Positions 24,523-37,235 of a stretch of 64,000 nucleotides of DNA are shown piece after piece. This DNA is from Styela clava. Lineage: Eukaryota; Chordata; Ascidiacea; Stolidobranchia; Styelidae. Under the pieces are notes generated by a model. That model saw only the letters and a program-made list of their open reading frames with translations. It had not been told where the DNA came from and searched no databases. A program made the position numbers and the translations under genes. Numbering within the stretch: position 1 is the stretch's first letter; every line of letters starts with the position of its first letter. The DNA lies in the NCBI RefSeq assembly GCF_964204865.1, contig NC_135251.1, positions 17,670,001 to 17,734,000 on the forward strand. Direction: 5' to 3'.

Positions 24523-27471
24523 TAACTGGGCTGTGCTCTTGAATCTAAGACAAGCCGGATTGTTTTGGAGTAACAGAGCAAGCACAGTCTAGCTTTTATG
24601 GCTGCTACAGTTATAGCATGGTTCTGGAGGTCAACAATACAGACAAATAGAGAAGTTCCCCCACAACTTGCATGTAACTTTCATGAATCATGGGCAGAGT
24701 TTGCTAGGTTGCAAGTAACGAAACGAAAATTTGTAACCGTTGGGTGGCGTCGCAAAGCTTGTTGCCCTTCGTGCCCTGTACAGCATTGTCCTTCATAAGT
24801 CATAACCCAACATTGAAACCAATATATGCTGTATATAAAAATTAGTCTAACAATAAACGCCCATTCTTCGTTTTCACTAACATGCTTTTGTATTACTTGA
24901 ATCGTTGTGAGCCACGCTACACGCGCGCGATTGGTAACAGCTGATAAGTTGACACGGTCTGCTTGACGTTGTTATGGGAACCAAGACGCATCATCCTGCT
25001 AATATTTGCAGTGATTACAATTTACAGCGACTGTAGAAAAGGTTTAATAGCAACCTAATATTTGCCTTATTTGTTGACATAACGAGTTTTATTGACGTAC
25101 CATAGACTAGTTAAACTTGATCAAATAGCATAAAATTGTTCAAAGCAATATTCTCTCATTTAGCCCGGTTGGAATGCCATAAGTTACCACACCATACGTA
25201 CGTTACCGTAAAAGCAGGTAACTTCGGATGATTTCACTATATTATGAACAATTTCTCCGCCGTTTATTGTTCAATTGAAGCCAAACTTGGAATATAATAC
25301 ATTGAAGCCTTTCTCCTCGCGATAAACTCGGTTTCATATCAATCAATACTTTTTTTCATTCAAATTATTGGCTTTATTTGCCTGCCGATCTGTATTCCAA
25401 ATGTTTATAACTTCGGATGGCCACTTTTCGCTTTGCGTCACTTCGTCGTGAGAGAGAAATGTCTGCGTGATCAGTGACGCGTGATAACGTCGCTGCGTAG
25501 AACTTACGACGCCGTGATCCGTTTTGCGTGCCGCACACTGACGTTCATCTATGACGGCCGTTTTTGTGATTATTAATTCTTCCGGGTCGGCGGACATCAA
25601 AGTTTTATATATCTGGTGTACCCGTGTTTACATCGGCAACAGCTCTTGAAGACAAGAAGGACTGATTTCAAAACCCAAATTAATTTTGTTCTGATTTAAT
25701 CTTATGTGTTGGCTTTGATCTTACTTATCACCGTTTGTATACTATTAATCGTTCGAGTTTAAAGCGAACGGTGATATTATTATCGTCGCCGAGATGGAGA
25801 TATTTATTAAGACGATGATTGATGTTGTTATGCTTTGCACCCGCGATTGTGCGAATACTGAATTTTTATTTATAATAATGATTGAATAAATCGGCCGTTA
25901 TGCATTTATACTTGTCATAAGGCTTTTGGTCCTGATAGCGGGTCGGACACTAATTATAACTATTTCCCTCAAGTTTTAACTTTTTTTTTGAACAAAACAA
26001 TACCCCAACGGTTATTATAGCTAAAACCGTTACCGACTAATTCACAATTTTGTCTGCGGAATTTGCGAACTCAGCACTTTACTCGACGATTTTGACAGTG
26101 TCGCGCCATAATTATTACCGCTAAATGCTTCAAAATACAACGCATGTAATAATTTTGCCCAGCCCTATTCCTGACGTTTCGCAAAACTAAACCATTTATC
26201 TCTTGACTATTCTTAATTTCATGAAAGTGCTATATCTTGCTATTATGATCGTTTCAATACGAAACAAAAATGAGACAACATGGGACAAATGAAAATAAAA
26301 AACGGACGAATAAAATAAGTCGTAAAAGTAAAAATGGAAAACAATTTTTAATACAAAACAAAAATGAAACGAATGAAAATAATAAAAAAGAAAAATGGAT
26401 GATGAATTACGGTAGGTAGTAAAAGTAAAAAAAATGGAAGTGGACAACAATATGGAACAGTGTAGCTTGTGGCCGTGTTGATAATTCAGATATAATGTAT
26501 TCACAGGCAGATAGACATGAAACGGATAAAAACGCCAAAAACCTCCAACCTCCTGCTGTGTGCACCTGTGCAGAGTTTCATGCTCACCTGTGCAACATTC
26601 TACTCTTAATATATTATCATCGCCGACCGTAAAACCTTGTCATTGTGATAGTATAGATACGCGTATCTGGCTGTTCATCAGCCTTGATATTCAACAACAT
26701 CTATACGGTCGAAGAATGCCGAAATGTTAACACACAAATTTAATGTGCATTAATCGGATTCACAATAAATAAACAGCATATGACCGGGGCTATAATTAAG
26801 TTTTTGTAGGATTTGGTGACGAGGATCAGGTAGGAGTTTTCACTTTATATTTAACTACACCTGGCGCCACATAGTCTGGCGTTCAAATGTCGCAGCGAGT
26901 TACGCACGAGCTACGCAATGTGACGTCGGCCTTAAATGGAGCGAAATTGAATCACGTTGTTGACGTCACGTTCAGCGTAAGCACCGTAACGTCGATATTT
27001 TGACGAAATTTTTAAATCAAAATAATATATTTTACTTGAATCTCGTACGACATCTCGTGATCACTGTAATTTTCCTTGTACATTGTGTATGCCCTCTAGC
27101 GATTGACGGTCTTTTAGTGAAGTTAGCGTCGATAGAAGTCGCTATTTTAGCCGCTCAAAAGCGAGGTGTCAATTTTTGGCAAAAAGGTGATTTTTTGTGT
27201 CAAAAAATAAATCCTATTAGGCGACTGAATATGATAAGAGATTAAGATATATAAGGACTCTCTATAGAAACTGCCAGAAGCAGAATATGACGTAATTTAG
27301 TCGAGATATAAACGATTGAAAATTTCATCCGAAGTTATAAACCATCCGAAGTTACCTGCGTTTACGGTACCGTACAGCGTTACGTTATGCCTGTACAGAA
27401 AGAATCACACATAGACTTGTGTCATAGCTCAGTAGCGTTAGGTCCTTTTGCATAAATTTAAAAAAGTTTTC
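24523..27471. other. Intergenic region between divergent SUPT7L and vasohibin
   Basis: This spans both upstream regions. Most of it is the inverted-repeat element at 25204-27370. Its right end lies only about 100 bases before the vasohibin start codon. No gene was recognised. Frames here do not resemble known proteins. Confidence 0.5.
25204..27370. mobile_element. Inverted-repeat element upstream of vasohibin
   Basis: The element is about 2.17 kb. The left end taccgtaaaagcaggtaact continues into tcggatg. The right end in reverse complement reads gtaccgtaaacgcaggtaac and also continues into ttcggatg. A second motif, ttataacttcggatgg, lies inside the left end near 25407 and its inverse near 27326. 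The repeats may extend outward imperfectly (gcataa, gttac motifs). No transposase was recognised and no superfamily is assigned. Confidence 0.65.
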
Positions 27472-30400
27472 ATGTCACGTTCAGGACAGCTTCCAATCAT
27501 AGTAAAAAAACAGGAAAAATGGAAAACAAAACCACATAAACCTAAAGTTACATTTAATGTGGAGGCAATGACCGATGAACTAGAAGAATATGGTTCTGAT
27601 GATGAAGACCAGCTGGACAATTTCCCCTTTTATGTGAATAAATCTGGACTGCCCATAGAGAAAAAAACATGGGATCGGATGTGGAGATTCGCTTGTAAAT
27701 TATATCCGGATGCTCGATCTGAAATTGAAAGCATCAACAATTCTGATGACGTCAAAATTCATGTGAGTGCATAAATTAGGGAATTTGTTAATCTACAAAG
27801 TAATAATTATTCTCAATTTATATATTTATTCTTAACAATTTTGTCTGATCGACTCAATTTGAATTAAAACCTAAAAACTCTGAAGTGACTTTATTATTAT
27901 TAATAAATGAATTGTTCATCTATAAGTAGTTTTGGTAGACAATAATTTTCCAACTACTGAAAAAATCAATATTTAAATATTCTTATATTGAATACATGTC
28001 ATTGTTATCTTGTGTTTTTTTTCCACTCTAGGTTCAAGCACCCATTCTGCCAACTTTGCATCCTCAGACTTCGGTTTTTCATAGAATTCGACAACAACAG
28101 AATTACATTAATGCATTACAGTACAATCATACAGGTAAAAATCTATCATAATTTGTAGATGATGATCTATGATAATTTGCTGATAAATTGTTTTTATTGT
28201 ATTTTCCACAATTTCACAAATCATTTGTGCCCTTCACAAAAGCCATTTCAAATAATAGAAAAAGTAGTATCAAGATTACTGTGGGAAAAGATTTTCATCA
28301 GTTTCATATTCTGAAAGTACATGTTTATTGCAATTTTGGGATACTTCAAAATTGCAGCCCCAGTGGCCCCCTATTTCACTTTTTGACTCTTTCTATGATG
28401 TAAGCAATAAATATATTGTTTATCTGTTCAGGAACACAATTTTTCGAAATTAGGAAAAATCGCCCTATAGCTGGATTGCTTGACACAGCCAGAGAAATGA
28501 CAAGAGAGGCGCTGCCAATAAAATGCTTGGAAGCTGTGATACTTGCAATGTATATGCTTTATATTATTTATATCAAATTTTTGTTATATTAAGATAATTT
28601 GCAATTATTTAATCAGACAATTTCATTCAGATATTTGACAAACACTCTCACCAATGTTGAACGTTTTCCAATAGGATTTAAATCAATTTTTGATGGTAAT
28701 CGATATTATCACATTGTACTTGGATTGTATTATAATGGAAAATTTGGTGCAATGGGAATCAGCAGACGCAAGGATTTGATGGACAAACCTTTGGTGTTTA
28801 GAGTAAGCTTTGTTTTCTAAAGCAGAATAGTATTTTATTATTTTTACTTATCTGTACGATCACAATCGCATCAGTTTACGATTGATTTTTCATGGTTAAA
28901 ATGTTGACAAATTCATGTTTACTGTTTATTTTTTTGTGTGAAAAATCAAAATTAAAATGGTGGTATTGAATGATAATTTAAAATAAAATGAATTAAATCA
29001 TACCATAACGCTCATTGTGAGAACATTGGTCAAAATTATCACAATGTTGTGTTAAAACTTGGAAGTTGGTTAGATCACAAGTTGTGATAACTATGTTCTT
29101 AAGAGTCTCATACTAAATATAAAATTGCTACTTTTGTACTGTTTGGTACATGTTAAAAATGTCATACTTCAATTTCCCCAATCTTACTTGTAAATCATTT
29201 CATCTGGGAGCCATAATTTTACATGTTGATATCATAGTTTTATATGCTCATATGTCACATCTCCCTATTGATAATTACATCTTTAAAAAAACTGTGAAAG
29301 GGTGTTATTATTTCTGATGTTCATGCAATACCTCACCCTACTACATTCATTTTTCAGAGCTTGAACGAACTTATTCAGAATTACAATGCTGCATATGCTA
29401 ATTGTAAGTGCTATATATAATTTTAATGAATTATCCACCCACACTTTGATCGTAGAGTTGATTTGTAGATCACAGAGTTTCTTTTTGTTAATAATGTTTT
29501 TGTAAAGTATTTCATGAATTTTTTTTATCCTATATTCGTTCAATACTTATTAATGCATGACAGAAAAAATATAATGTGACGTTGTTGAGGCCTAATTTTA
29601 GTAGTTCAATTATTCATGTATTTTGCTATAATCTGACATGAGTTGTAAAATACAATATAACATTGTATTATGACATCGTCATGATTAGATCTTTCCTAAG
29701 ATTTATGGCAAAACAACTGCTGTTTCAAAACGATGTTTGCAAATATTTGCTTCCAATTTTTAATTTAACCATTGTCCCAATTCATGCATTTTGAGTATAT
29801 TTTTCTCAACACTGCATATGACGATGGCTAAATATAAGTGCAACTCACTATATAATATCCAATTTATCATTCGTAGATGGACATAATCTGAAAAAGGTTC
29901 GTCTTGGTGGAGCTATATCACATGATTCATGCAGTCAAGAAAGGATTATATGGACGGTGAAGTCTTTTTCGTTCCTAATTGCCAGGGAGAACATGATGTG
30001 TTATGTGTATAATCTTAACCAATTATTCCACATGGTATTTGTATATTTATCTAGGGTGTGCGAAAATAAGAGGTAGCCTTATCCTATGATGAACCACGGC
30101 CTCTTATCCCGTTATCAGTCCGCATCAGGGATAGGAATAGTTGAGCTACTATTGGCTTCAAAATTCAGATGCATAGACATGATGGAGGGTACAGCAACCG
30201 ATCAGCAGTGATGATGAGTCCAATCGTCACGCTCATACTATATAGAAGTACGTTCATAATCTGAGGTGCGATGAAAAGAGTGCTCCTAGCACTAAGTGCC
30301 AAGCAATGAGTCAATTAAATTGTATATTTTGGAACCTGGACATTGTAACAAATTGTTAGGTTAAATTTTGTATACTGTACGATATCAAACAAAAAAGGCA

Positions 30401-31737
30401 TTTAGTAAATTAAATATATGCATCTTCATCACTTTATTATCATAATAGTTTATCTGTATATATTATTTAGTCTCAGTGGTAATTTATTTCATATTTTTTA
30501 TACAGGTATTTAACATGAGTATGCAAAAGATATGTTCTTCGGAAGGCCAAAAGAAATTAGATCGCTTTACAAAAGATTTACGATCGCAACTTTCTTACCC
30601 CATATTAGCAGCTACTTCAATATATGAAAGATCAAAGTAGGTTTTAACAATTCATATTAACTGTGAATAAAATAATGTAATAATTTAAAATGGGGTGCTG
30701 GTTTTACTGAACATGAACATACACCAAATAAGACAGAAGCCATACATTTCTTACTTCTACAAAAATGAAAATAATTTATCCAACACTTGAACTTGTGTTT
30801 GTGTATGATTGTATCCAAAAAATCACTAATCTAGAGGACTTTGCACAAAAGTCATGTCTTCTCAAGAACATGCTTCACAGCACTAATGTGATAGCTGAAG
30901 TTAGCACCTGAGAGTGTCCAATAAATTTAGTTCTTCCTATTTGACACGCAATGTGGTTATATCCTTTACTTGTGGTTGTTCTGGTATATGAAGTCAGTAT
31001 CTGATATTGAATGCCAAGGAAGCTCAAATCAGAAAATATTAAACTTCTCAAGCTTATTCTACTTATACATTTTAATGACTACGCTTATATTTTTTTGAAA
31101 ATAGTGCATAGCTTCTAAGACTTTATGTACTTGCATTTATAGGCAACTGCCTCTTCCACCACGCAGAGAGAAAACGATCGCTGCTAGCTCCTTGAAAAAT
31201 TTAACTTTAAAACCCAAAGAATCAGAAATTAAAAATGACAAAAAAGGAGTAAAATCAACTTCTGGTGACTCTCATACAAGAAGGTACAATATGATGAATG
31301 TTTATACTATAGCATTAAATAAACCAAAGTTCTCTGTGTGAATTAGTTGTTTCAAAATCTCATTGAAGGATTGGTGAAGGAGAGTAGGTGTCAGAATTAT
31401 GTATATATAATTGTGTCCTCATGTCATGAAAAAATCATTAAAAAAAAACATAGCTGAAAAAGTTAAGTACGGATGCGAAAAAAATGGTTTGTTTTTCTGT
31501 CTGTTTTGTTTCTAAAACTAACCATACGTTTTATGGACTTTTTATTGCATTTCACCGCAGATCTTGTGGTGAAATACAAAAGAACTCATTCTTTTGTCCT
31601 TCATTCTGAAAAAAAGGGTAATGCTGTGTTTACTTCTACTATTATTTTTGTTATGTCATTCATGTTATGATTCCAACCATATTTTCAGCAGAAGAAAATC
31701 ACAGCCCACATCACGAAAATATCAAGTTCGAGTATGA
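27472..31737 (+). CDS. VASH: Vasohibin, tubulin tyrosine carboxypeptidase
   Basis: Vasohibins, with the chaperone SVBP, remove the C-terminal tyrosine of alpha-tubulin. Nine exons join in phase to 376 residues (human VASH1 365): 27472-27762, 28032-28134, 28432-28549, 28631-28802, 29358-29403, 29877-29956, 30506-30636, 31143-31283, 31689-31737. The catalytic triad is visible: Cys163 in ALPIKCLEAVILAIYLTN, His198 in RYYHIVLGLYYNGKFG, Ser215 in MGISRRKDLM. The spacing equals that of human VASH1 (169/204/221, a constant shift of six). The core begins with NKSGLPIEKKTWDRMW. The last exon ends KYQVRV, matching the vertebrate YQIRV ending. The N-terminal 50 residues are basic then acidic and poorly conserved. 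A likely polyadenylation signal is at about 32312. It is a single invertebrate-type gene, not assignable to VASH1 or VASH2. Confidence 0.95.
30056..30335. repeat. SINE-like repeat, family D
   Basis: In vasohibin intron 6. It contains gatgaaccacggcctcttat, which matches the repeat near 47340 (ggcgaaccacggcctctcgt), and similar flanking gataag/ttatcc motifs. Confidence 0.45.
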
Positions 31738-33040
31738 AGATTCTATAACAACATTGTTTACTTATTCTAAAATGTTGATGGTATATTTGCAAGTGCTGGC
31801 TAAAAATGGATAACTGTCCAGACCGAATGGTTTGCGTTGCAGAATTATTTTTAATACTTTTAATTGAATCATAATACAAACAAAGTCAACTTTTTATAAA
31901 ACTTTATGAAATATCATTCACTTTTTCATCTCATTTTTTTTTGCATCCATTGCATTACAGATGAAAAAATATGATGGACATATTGACATATTATTCAATT
32001 AAATCACCTTCATATAGTAACTACACTACTTGCAGTCTGTTGGCAAAAAACTTACATACTATACTGTTTTATTAGTTGTGCACGCTGGCTGAAAATTAAT
32101 ATCATCGTAATTGATTTTACCTTAGAATTTATATCCTGAGCTATTTTTCCTATATTTTATAGACTGTGAAAATACCATTTTTGTTCTTCCACCCGCTTCC
32201 TGCTATAGATGCCAAATCAATATGGGTAGTTATGTACCGGTATTGTTGCTTGTCTTTATTCTGCACTTGATTATGCTTTTTATATTATGGACAAAAATTA
32301 CTACTTGATGAAATAAAATATATGCAATTGGAATTGTCTTGATGTAATTGTTGTCAACCTTATCTTACATGCCACACCAGCGATATTGTTAAAGTCGGAT
32401 CAGGATTCCGGAGAGAACGGGGGGGAAAAATAACAACGAATTTTAAATAACAAACTGTTTTTTTTTTTGTTTTATTGTGAAGGTAATCATGCCAATTTGA
32501 AATTGAGTTTTGCTATTCTGTGTATGTCAACAGGACGGACGACATTATAGTAGGGGAGGTTTCATTCCGAATTTAACATCACCGTGACGACTCATTCTCA
32601 TTTTGCTTCTTCGCTTACCTTTTTTTTTATACTACGGATCAGAAACTACAAATCTGGAATCCAGCCCAAATGTCTTCATACCCAGACTATGCCGACGGGA
32701 GTTTTACGGATCAATTCTCTTTGCCATAGAGATCACCATTTTATATACCACATAAAGAGGTAGTCTTCCATTCATCACATCCGCTATATGTGGGATGGTA
32801 TAATCTAAGTTGAGTTTTATGCAATCAACTGGGCAAATTTTTATACTCGTGATGTTTAGAGACCGAAATTAATGTCCAGAGTATAGAAATTTGATTTGTT
32901 GGGTCCGAATTTACTTACAAACAACTACTTTTTCTTTTTGCCAGCTAGTCCAAATTTCATGGTAGTTGAAAATGAGGAGTCCGATGACGTTTCTTCGCGG
33001 CTTCTTTTATTTGCATAGTCTGGTTTGTCGAGATTTGATT
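31738..33040. other. Vasohibin 3' UTR and intergenic DNA
   Basis: The probable 3' UTR runs to the aataaa at about 32312. Beyond it the DNA is AT-rich with a poly-T run near 32460, and no gene or clear repeat was seen. Confidence 0.5.
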
Positions 33041-33589
33041 CAGTTATGTCCCAGGTATTTGGTTGTGATTTATTATATTCAAAATTGCTTGTGCAGAGGA
33101 TGTTTCATCAGGTGTGGTGCTGAAGACGGAAGAAGTTGATATGTCCGGAGCCTGGATGTTGTGCACCATCACTCTCACATACGGGTTACTTTTTAATGGA
33201 GGATGAAAAGGAGTATTGCCTATTGTCGACGTTTGTTTCAATCTCGACGAATGCTTGTTGGTTTGGGCAGCGGTAGGTTCGGCGGTATTGATAGAAGGCT
33301 TAAAACGCTTCCCGCATCTTCGCACTCTGACCAGTTGCTTATTTTTTTTAGATCACCGGAGTTTGAGGAGGATGAGAACTCGTGTATACTTCCGAGACGA
33401 GGTCAGATTCTGGTATCGTATTGCTTTGCTTGTTGTTTGTTGTGGTGTTGTGCGAGAAGTTTTCTGGAGTTGTTACAGGTTGTAAGTCGTTTGGGTTGAC
33501 TGTGCTTTGTAATTCTGGAATTTCCGTATTAGGTTGTGCGTCATTTTGTAATTCCGTTGAGTTGTTTAAAGTAGCTGCAGGTTATGAAG

Positions 33590-33791
33590 GTGACCGTACA
33601 TTTGAACCCATGTACATTTGAACACATGCGTATATCCACGGGTTCAATCTATATGCGGGTGCTAAAACCCATGGGTTAGGGTTAGTATGGGTTTAACTAT
33701 CCGTGAAACAAAAAAAATTCCATAGGTGCAATAGCATACAGGTGCAATTGTCATGGGTTCAAATGTACGTGGGTTCAAATGTAATGGAACC
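33590..33791. mobile_element. 202-bp MITE with 10-bp direct repeats
   Basis: The flanks ggttatgaag are identical at 33580-33589 and 33792-33801. The ends share tacatttgaaccca in inverted orientation. Inside, the motif catgggttcaaatgtacgtg and its variants recur in both orientations. It interrupts the zinc-knuckle pseudogene. Confidence 0.65.
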
Positions 33792-34194
33792 GGTTATGAA
33801 GCATTGTGGATGTTATTGCTTTGTAATTCCGATTGAGGTAGGTTGGTTGTCTGCATTCGCCTTCGGCTTGGTATGGTCCAAGTATATCCAGAAGGTGTTG
33901 GAAAATACTTTAGATGGGCAATCCTTTAGAATATGCCCCATTTCTTTGCAATAGCGACAAACGGGATCGCTCTCACATTCGATGAAATTGTGACCAGGCT
34001 TCAAGCACCTTCCGCAGGTTGGCACATACAACTCTCGGGGTAAGTACGTCTTACAACTCTTTCCATCAATCATCAAGTAATCCGGTAACCGGTCCTTTTT
34101 GAAATTTTCTATAAAAAAGAAGTATAGCCATTATAGATAGTCGTACCTCTGTACCAGTTTCTGATGGCGTTGCCCACTTTCCCGCACTGCAGCA

Positions 34195-35152
34195 GGGTTG
34201 CCAGACCCCAGCGATCAAAAAAGCCAAATCAAGACATAAAAAAAGCCAGAAAAAGCCAACAATTTTACTAAGTACAAAAGCCCCATAATTTGTCAGATTT
34301 TAAGCCCTTGGCAACGTACTGATAATGATGTAGAGCCATCAGTTCATTCAGTGAGGCACACAAATAGAAAGTAAAGTTTCTATATGACTGTAGAAAGTAA
34401 AATATCAAGCGGACAGCATTATTTTACCATTCAATATATACAATAGGCCTACAGGGTGCCGCTTCAGTCTGTCAGTATTTAATATACCTACATGTTTCTA
34501 CTAAAACTTGTGATATACCTTAAAAAATTCTCCCTATATCGTACTTTACTATTGAATATTTTTTTACTTTTAAAATTTATAAACCCTCAATTTTATTAAA
34601 AAATTATCTAACCCCCTGCCGCTCACAGGTTGACCACTGATATCTAATTCAGTAATTTTAGCGTAGTTAATCACATCGTTACTGCAATTGCAGAATTAAA
34701 CTGAAGCTCACATAAACCATATCAGGCATAATGAAAATTAAGTTATACAACCATTTTTTGGAAAAAGAACGTAAAACTGACAAATAACACGCAAAAAATA
34801 TAAAAACGAGGCAATGTTAACACCCTGCTCGAACATCTGTCTGAGCAGCTGCAGAAACTGCAATTATTTCTTATTGGGTATGGTTAAGTAACAAACAAGG
34901 AAATCGATGCTCCAGGGATTCTAATGTTAAGTAGCTAATACTGTGATAAGTAGGCTACAGGTAATAGGCTATAGTTCAGTTTTTACACACTAAATATTGT
35001 ATTTCATATGATTTTAATAATAGACACTAGAATAGACTTGAAAAAAGCCAAAAAAAAAAACGCCAAAAAGTCAAACGGAAATTCTGACGCCAAACGCGTT
35101 TGAAAAAAGCCAAAAATGGCAAATTTGGCGTTAAAAAGCCAATATGGCAACC
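34195..35152. mobile_element. hAT-type MITE, copy 1 of an inverted pair
   Basis: The ends are cagggttgccag and tggcaaccctg. The exact 8-bp target duplication cactgcag flanks it on both sides. Runs of aaaaagcca lie near both termini. The interior shares a block with the elements at 18.4 kb and 43.8 kb (gaggcaatgttaacaccctg, then gtctgagcag). It interrupts the zinc-knuckle pseudogene. Confidence 0.8.
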
Positions 35153-35460
35153 CTGCACTGCAGTAATTGTAGCCACAGCCTTTTTGTAGGACGTTTCTCC
35201 CGGTATCCCTCGAACGGATATTCGGATTGGTGCTTCGGTTGGCAGTGATACCGTAATATTACCGTCTGAAACTCTTGTTTGACCCTTCGTGTCGTGCAAG
35301 AATTGCTAGCGGCAGCTGGAGTTGGGTTTTTCGGTGGCGGCAAAAGTGCATATCCACTGACCTATTTTTCTCTCGAAGAGTCCCGTGATGTTGTCGACGT
35401 AATTGCGGGACGCTGAGTCGGTCTTCGAGATGCCAAACAGTCGAGGGAAGTCCAGGCAGG

Positions 35461-36370
35461 GTTGCCATATTGGCTTTTTTAACGCCAAATTTGCCATTTT
35501 TGGCTTTTTTCGAACGCGTTTGGCGTCAGAATTTCCGTTTGGCTTTTTGCCGTATTTTTGACTTTTTTCAGGTCTATTCTAGTGTCTATTATTAAAATCA
35601 TGTGAAATACAATATTTAGTGTGTAACAACTGAACAATAGCCTATAACCTGTACTTAGCTACTTAACATCAGGCTTTCCTGGAGCATCGATTCCCGTGTT
35701 TGTTACATTAACTTTTAACCATACCCAATAAGAAATAATTGCAGTTTCTGCTATAGTTTTGCGTGTTATTTGTCAGTTTTTGGCTCTGTTTCCAAAAAGT
35801 AATTGTATAACTCAATTTTCATTATGCCTGATATGATTTATGTGAGCTCTAGTTTAATTCTGTAATTGCAGTAATCAAAATTTAGTCTCACGAACGATGT
35901 GATTAACTACGCTAAAATTACTGAATTGGATATCAGTGGTCCACCTGTGAGCGGCACGGGGTTAGATAATTTTTTAATAAAATTGATGATTTATAAATTT
36001 AAAAAGTGAAATTATTTCTATAGTAAGATACAATATAGGGAGAATTTTTTAAGGTAGAAGTTTAAGTAGAAACATGTAGGTATATTACATGCTGAAGCGG
36101 CACCCTGTCTTGTATATATTGAATGGTAAAATAATTCTGTCCACTTGATATTTATTTCACCTTCTACAGTTCTATAGGAACTTTACTTTCTATTTGTGTG
36201 CCTCACTGAATGACATGATGGCTTTACGTCTTCATCATCATCAGTACGTTGCCAAGGGCTTAAAATCTGACTAATCATGGAGATTTTTAACTTGGTAAAA
36301 TTGTTGGCTTTTTCTGGCTTTTTTTAGTCTTGATTTGGCTTTTTTTGATCACTGGGATCTGGCAAACCTG
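35461..36370. mobile_element. hAT-type MITE, copy 2, opposite orientation
   Basis: Same family as the copy ending near 35152 but inverted, separated by about 300 bases. The ends are cagggttgccatattgg and ctggcaaacctg. The target duplication agtccagg is exact on both sides. Two distinct duplications show two independent insertions. This copy lacks part of the central block (the gaggcaatgtt segment). Confidence 0.8.
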
Positions 36371-36400
36371 AGTCCAGGTCTTCGGTGGTAGTCATGAACA

Positions 36401-37235
36401 GTTCCAGTTAACAACACAACTCACGTGTGAATGAAAATGGTTAGATATCAGATGGTTTTATTTTAAATTGGAGTTGGAGCTCACAATTAGATTTATGCGA
36501 TGTGCTATTATTCACTTGAGCTGTCGGTAAGACATTTATAAATTGCAATGCTAATTGGCAACATTTGATCTTTTATGGAAATATATACAGTTCACTGGTT
36601 ACGGTGATGTTTGGCCACGCTGTTAACACACGATTCATGTTCTTCATGACATACTCCTCTGCTTTTACCGCCGATTGAGAGAGAGGTTAATAATGAAACT
36701 CCATTAGTTTTGATACAAATTCGTCGTTTCTATGTGGCATTGATTTCAGAATGTAATGATTCATTCATTTGACATGCTTTGTCCGTGCGCTGTTTACAAA
36801 GATTGACATGATTACTATCATTATTGTAAACAAATGCTATGTGTTTCCTCACATTTACGCTATATATTTATAACATATCCGTAGCACCATCTAAGATTTC
36901 CCACAATCCAATTATTACAGGTCGCGGAAAAGGTATAGCTGGATTTAAAACGTCATCACAAAACGGTATGACGATTTTGACTCAAATCGTCTCTGTGTTG
37001 CTGGCCATGTATAAAGCTCGTATTATACACGTATATGACGTTCAGAAGTGATCAATCAAACGTGATCAGGGGATGTATAGAAAGGGAATTCGATGCAAGT
37101 GATGATGCATTCCAATCGTTTTTCTCCAACGTAAACCGGAATTTGTTTTGTCATATGTTATCGTTAATTTAGTGTACGAAGGTAAATAAAATCGGACTGT
37201 TTTACTAGGCAGCGTGAAGAATAACTCTTTCGGAC
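36401..37235. other. Upstream region of the ZP-domain gene
   Basis: Intergenic DNA of about 0.8 kb, AT-rich, with no gene seen. It should contain the promoter of the downstream ZP gene. No clear TATA box close to the start codon. Confidence 0.4.

Larger units (their letters stand above)
33044..36400 (-). pseudogene. Decayed zinc-knuckle gag/ORF1-like gene
   Basis: The minus strand between 36400 and 33044 holds pieces of one protein in several frames. The best piece (34076-33813) contains two CX2CX4HX4C zinc knuckles: CGRCLKPGHNFIEC and CRYCKEMGHILKDC. This pattern is typical of nucleic-acid-binding gag or ORF1 proteins of retroelements and of ZCCHC3-like proteins. The upstream pieces lie between the two inserted hAT elements and beyond the second (near 35160-35460). 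A low-complexity, proline/threonine-rich tail ends at 33044. The frame is broken by insertions at 33590-33791, 34195-35152 and 35461-36370, and by stops. No reverse transcriptase was found next to it. It is most likely a dead retroelement ORF1, less likely a lost host gene. Confidence 0.5.

Noticed and set aside
26196..26504. 102-residue minus-strand frame rich in F, Y and S
   Set aside because: It is a reading of purine-rich low-complexity DNA inside the element at 25204-27370. No family resemblance.
27448..27471. Eight codons upstream of the vasohibin ATG
   Set aside because: The frame is open but begins with TTG. The first ATG at 27472 gives a start position consistent with the family.
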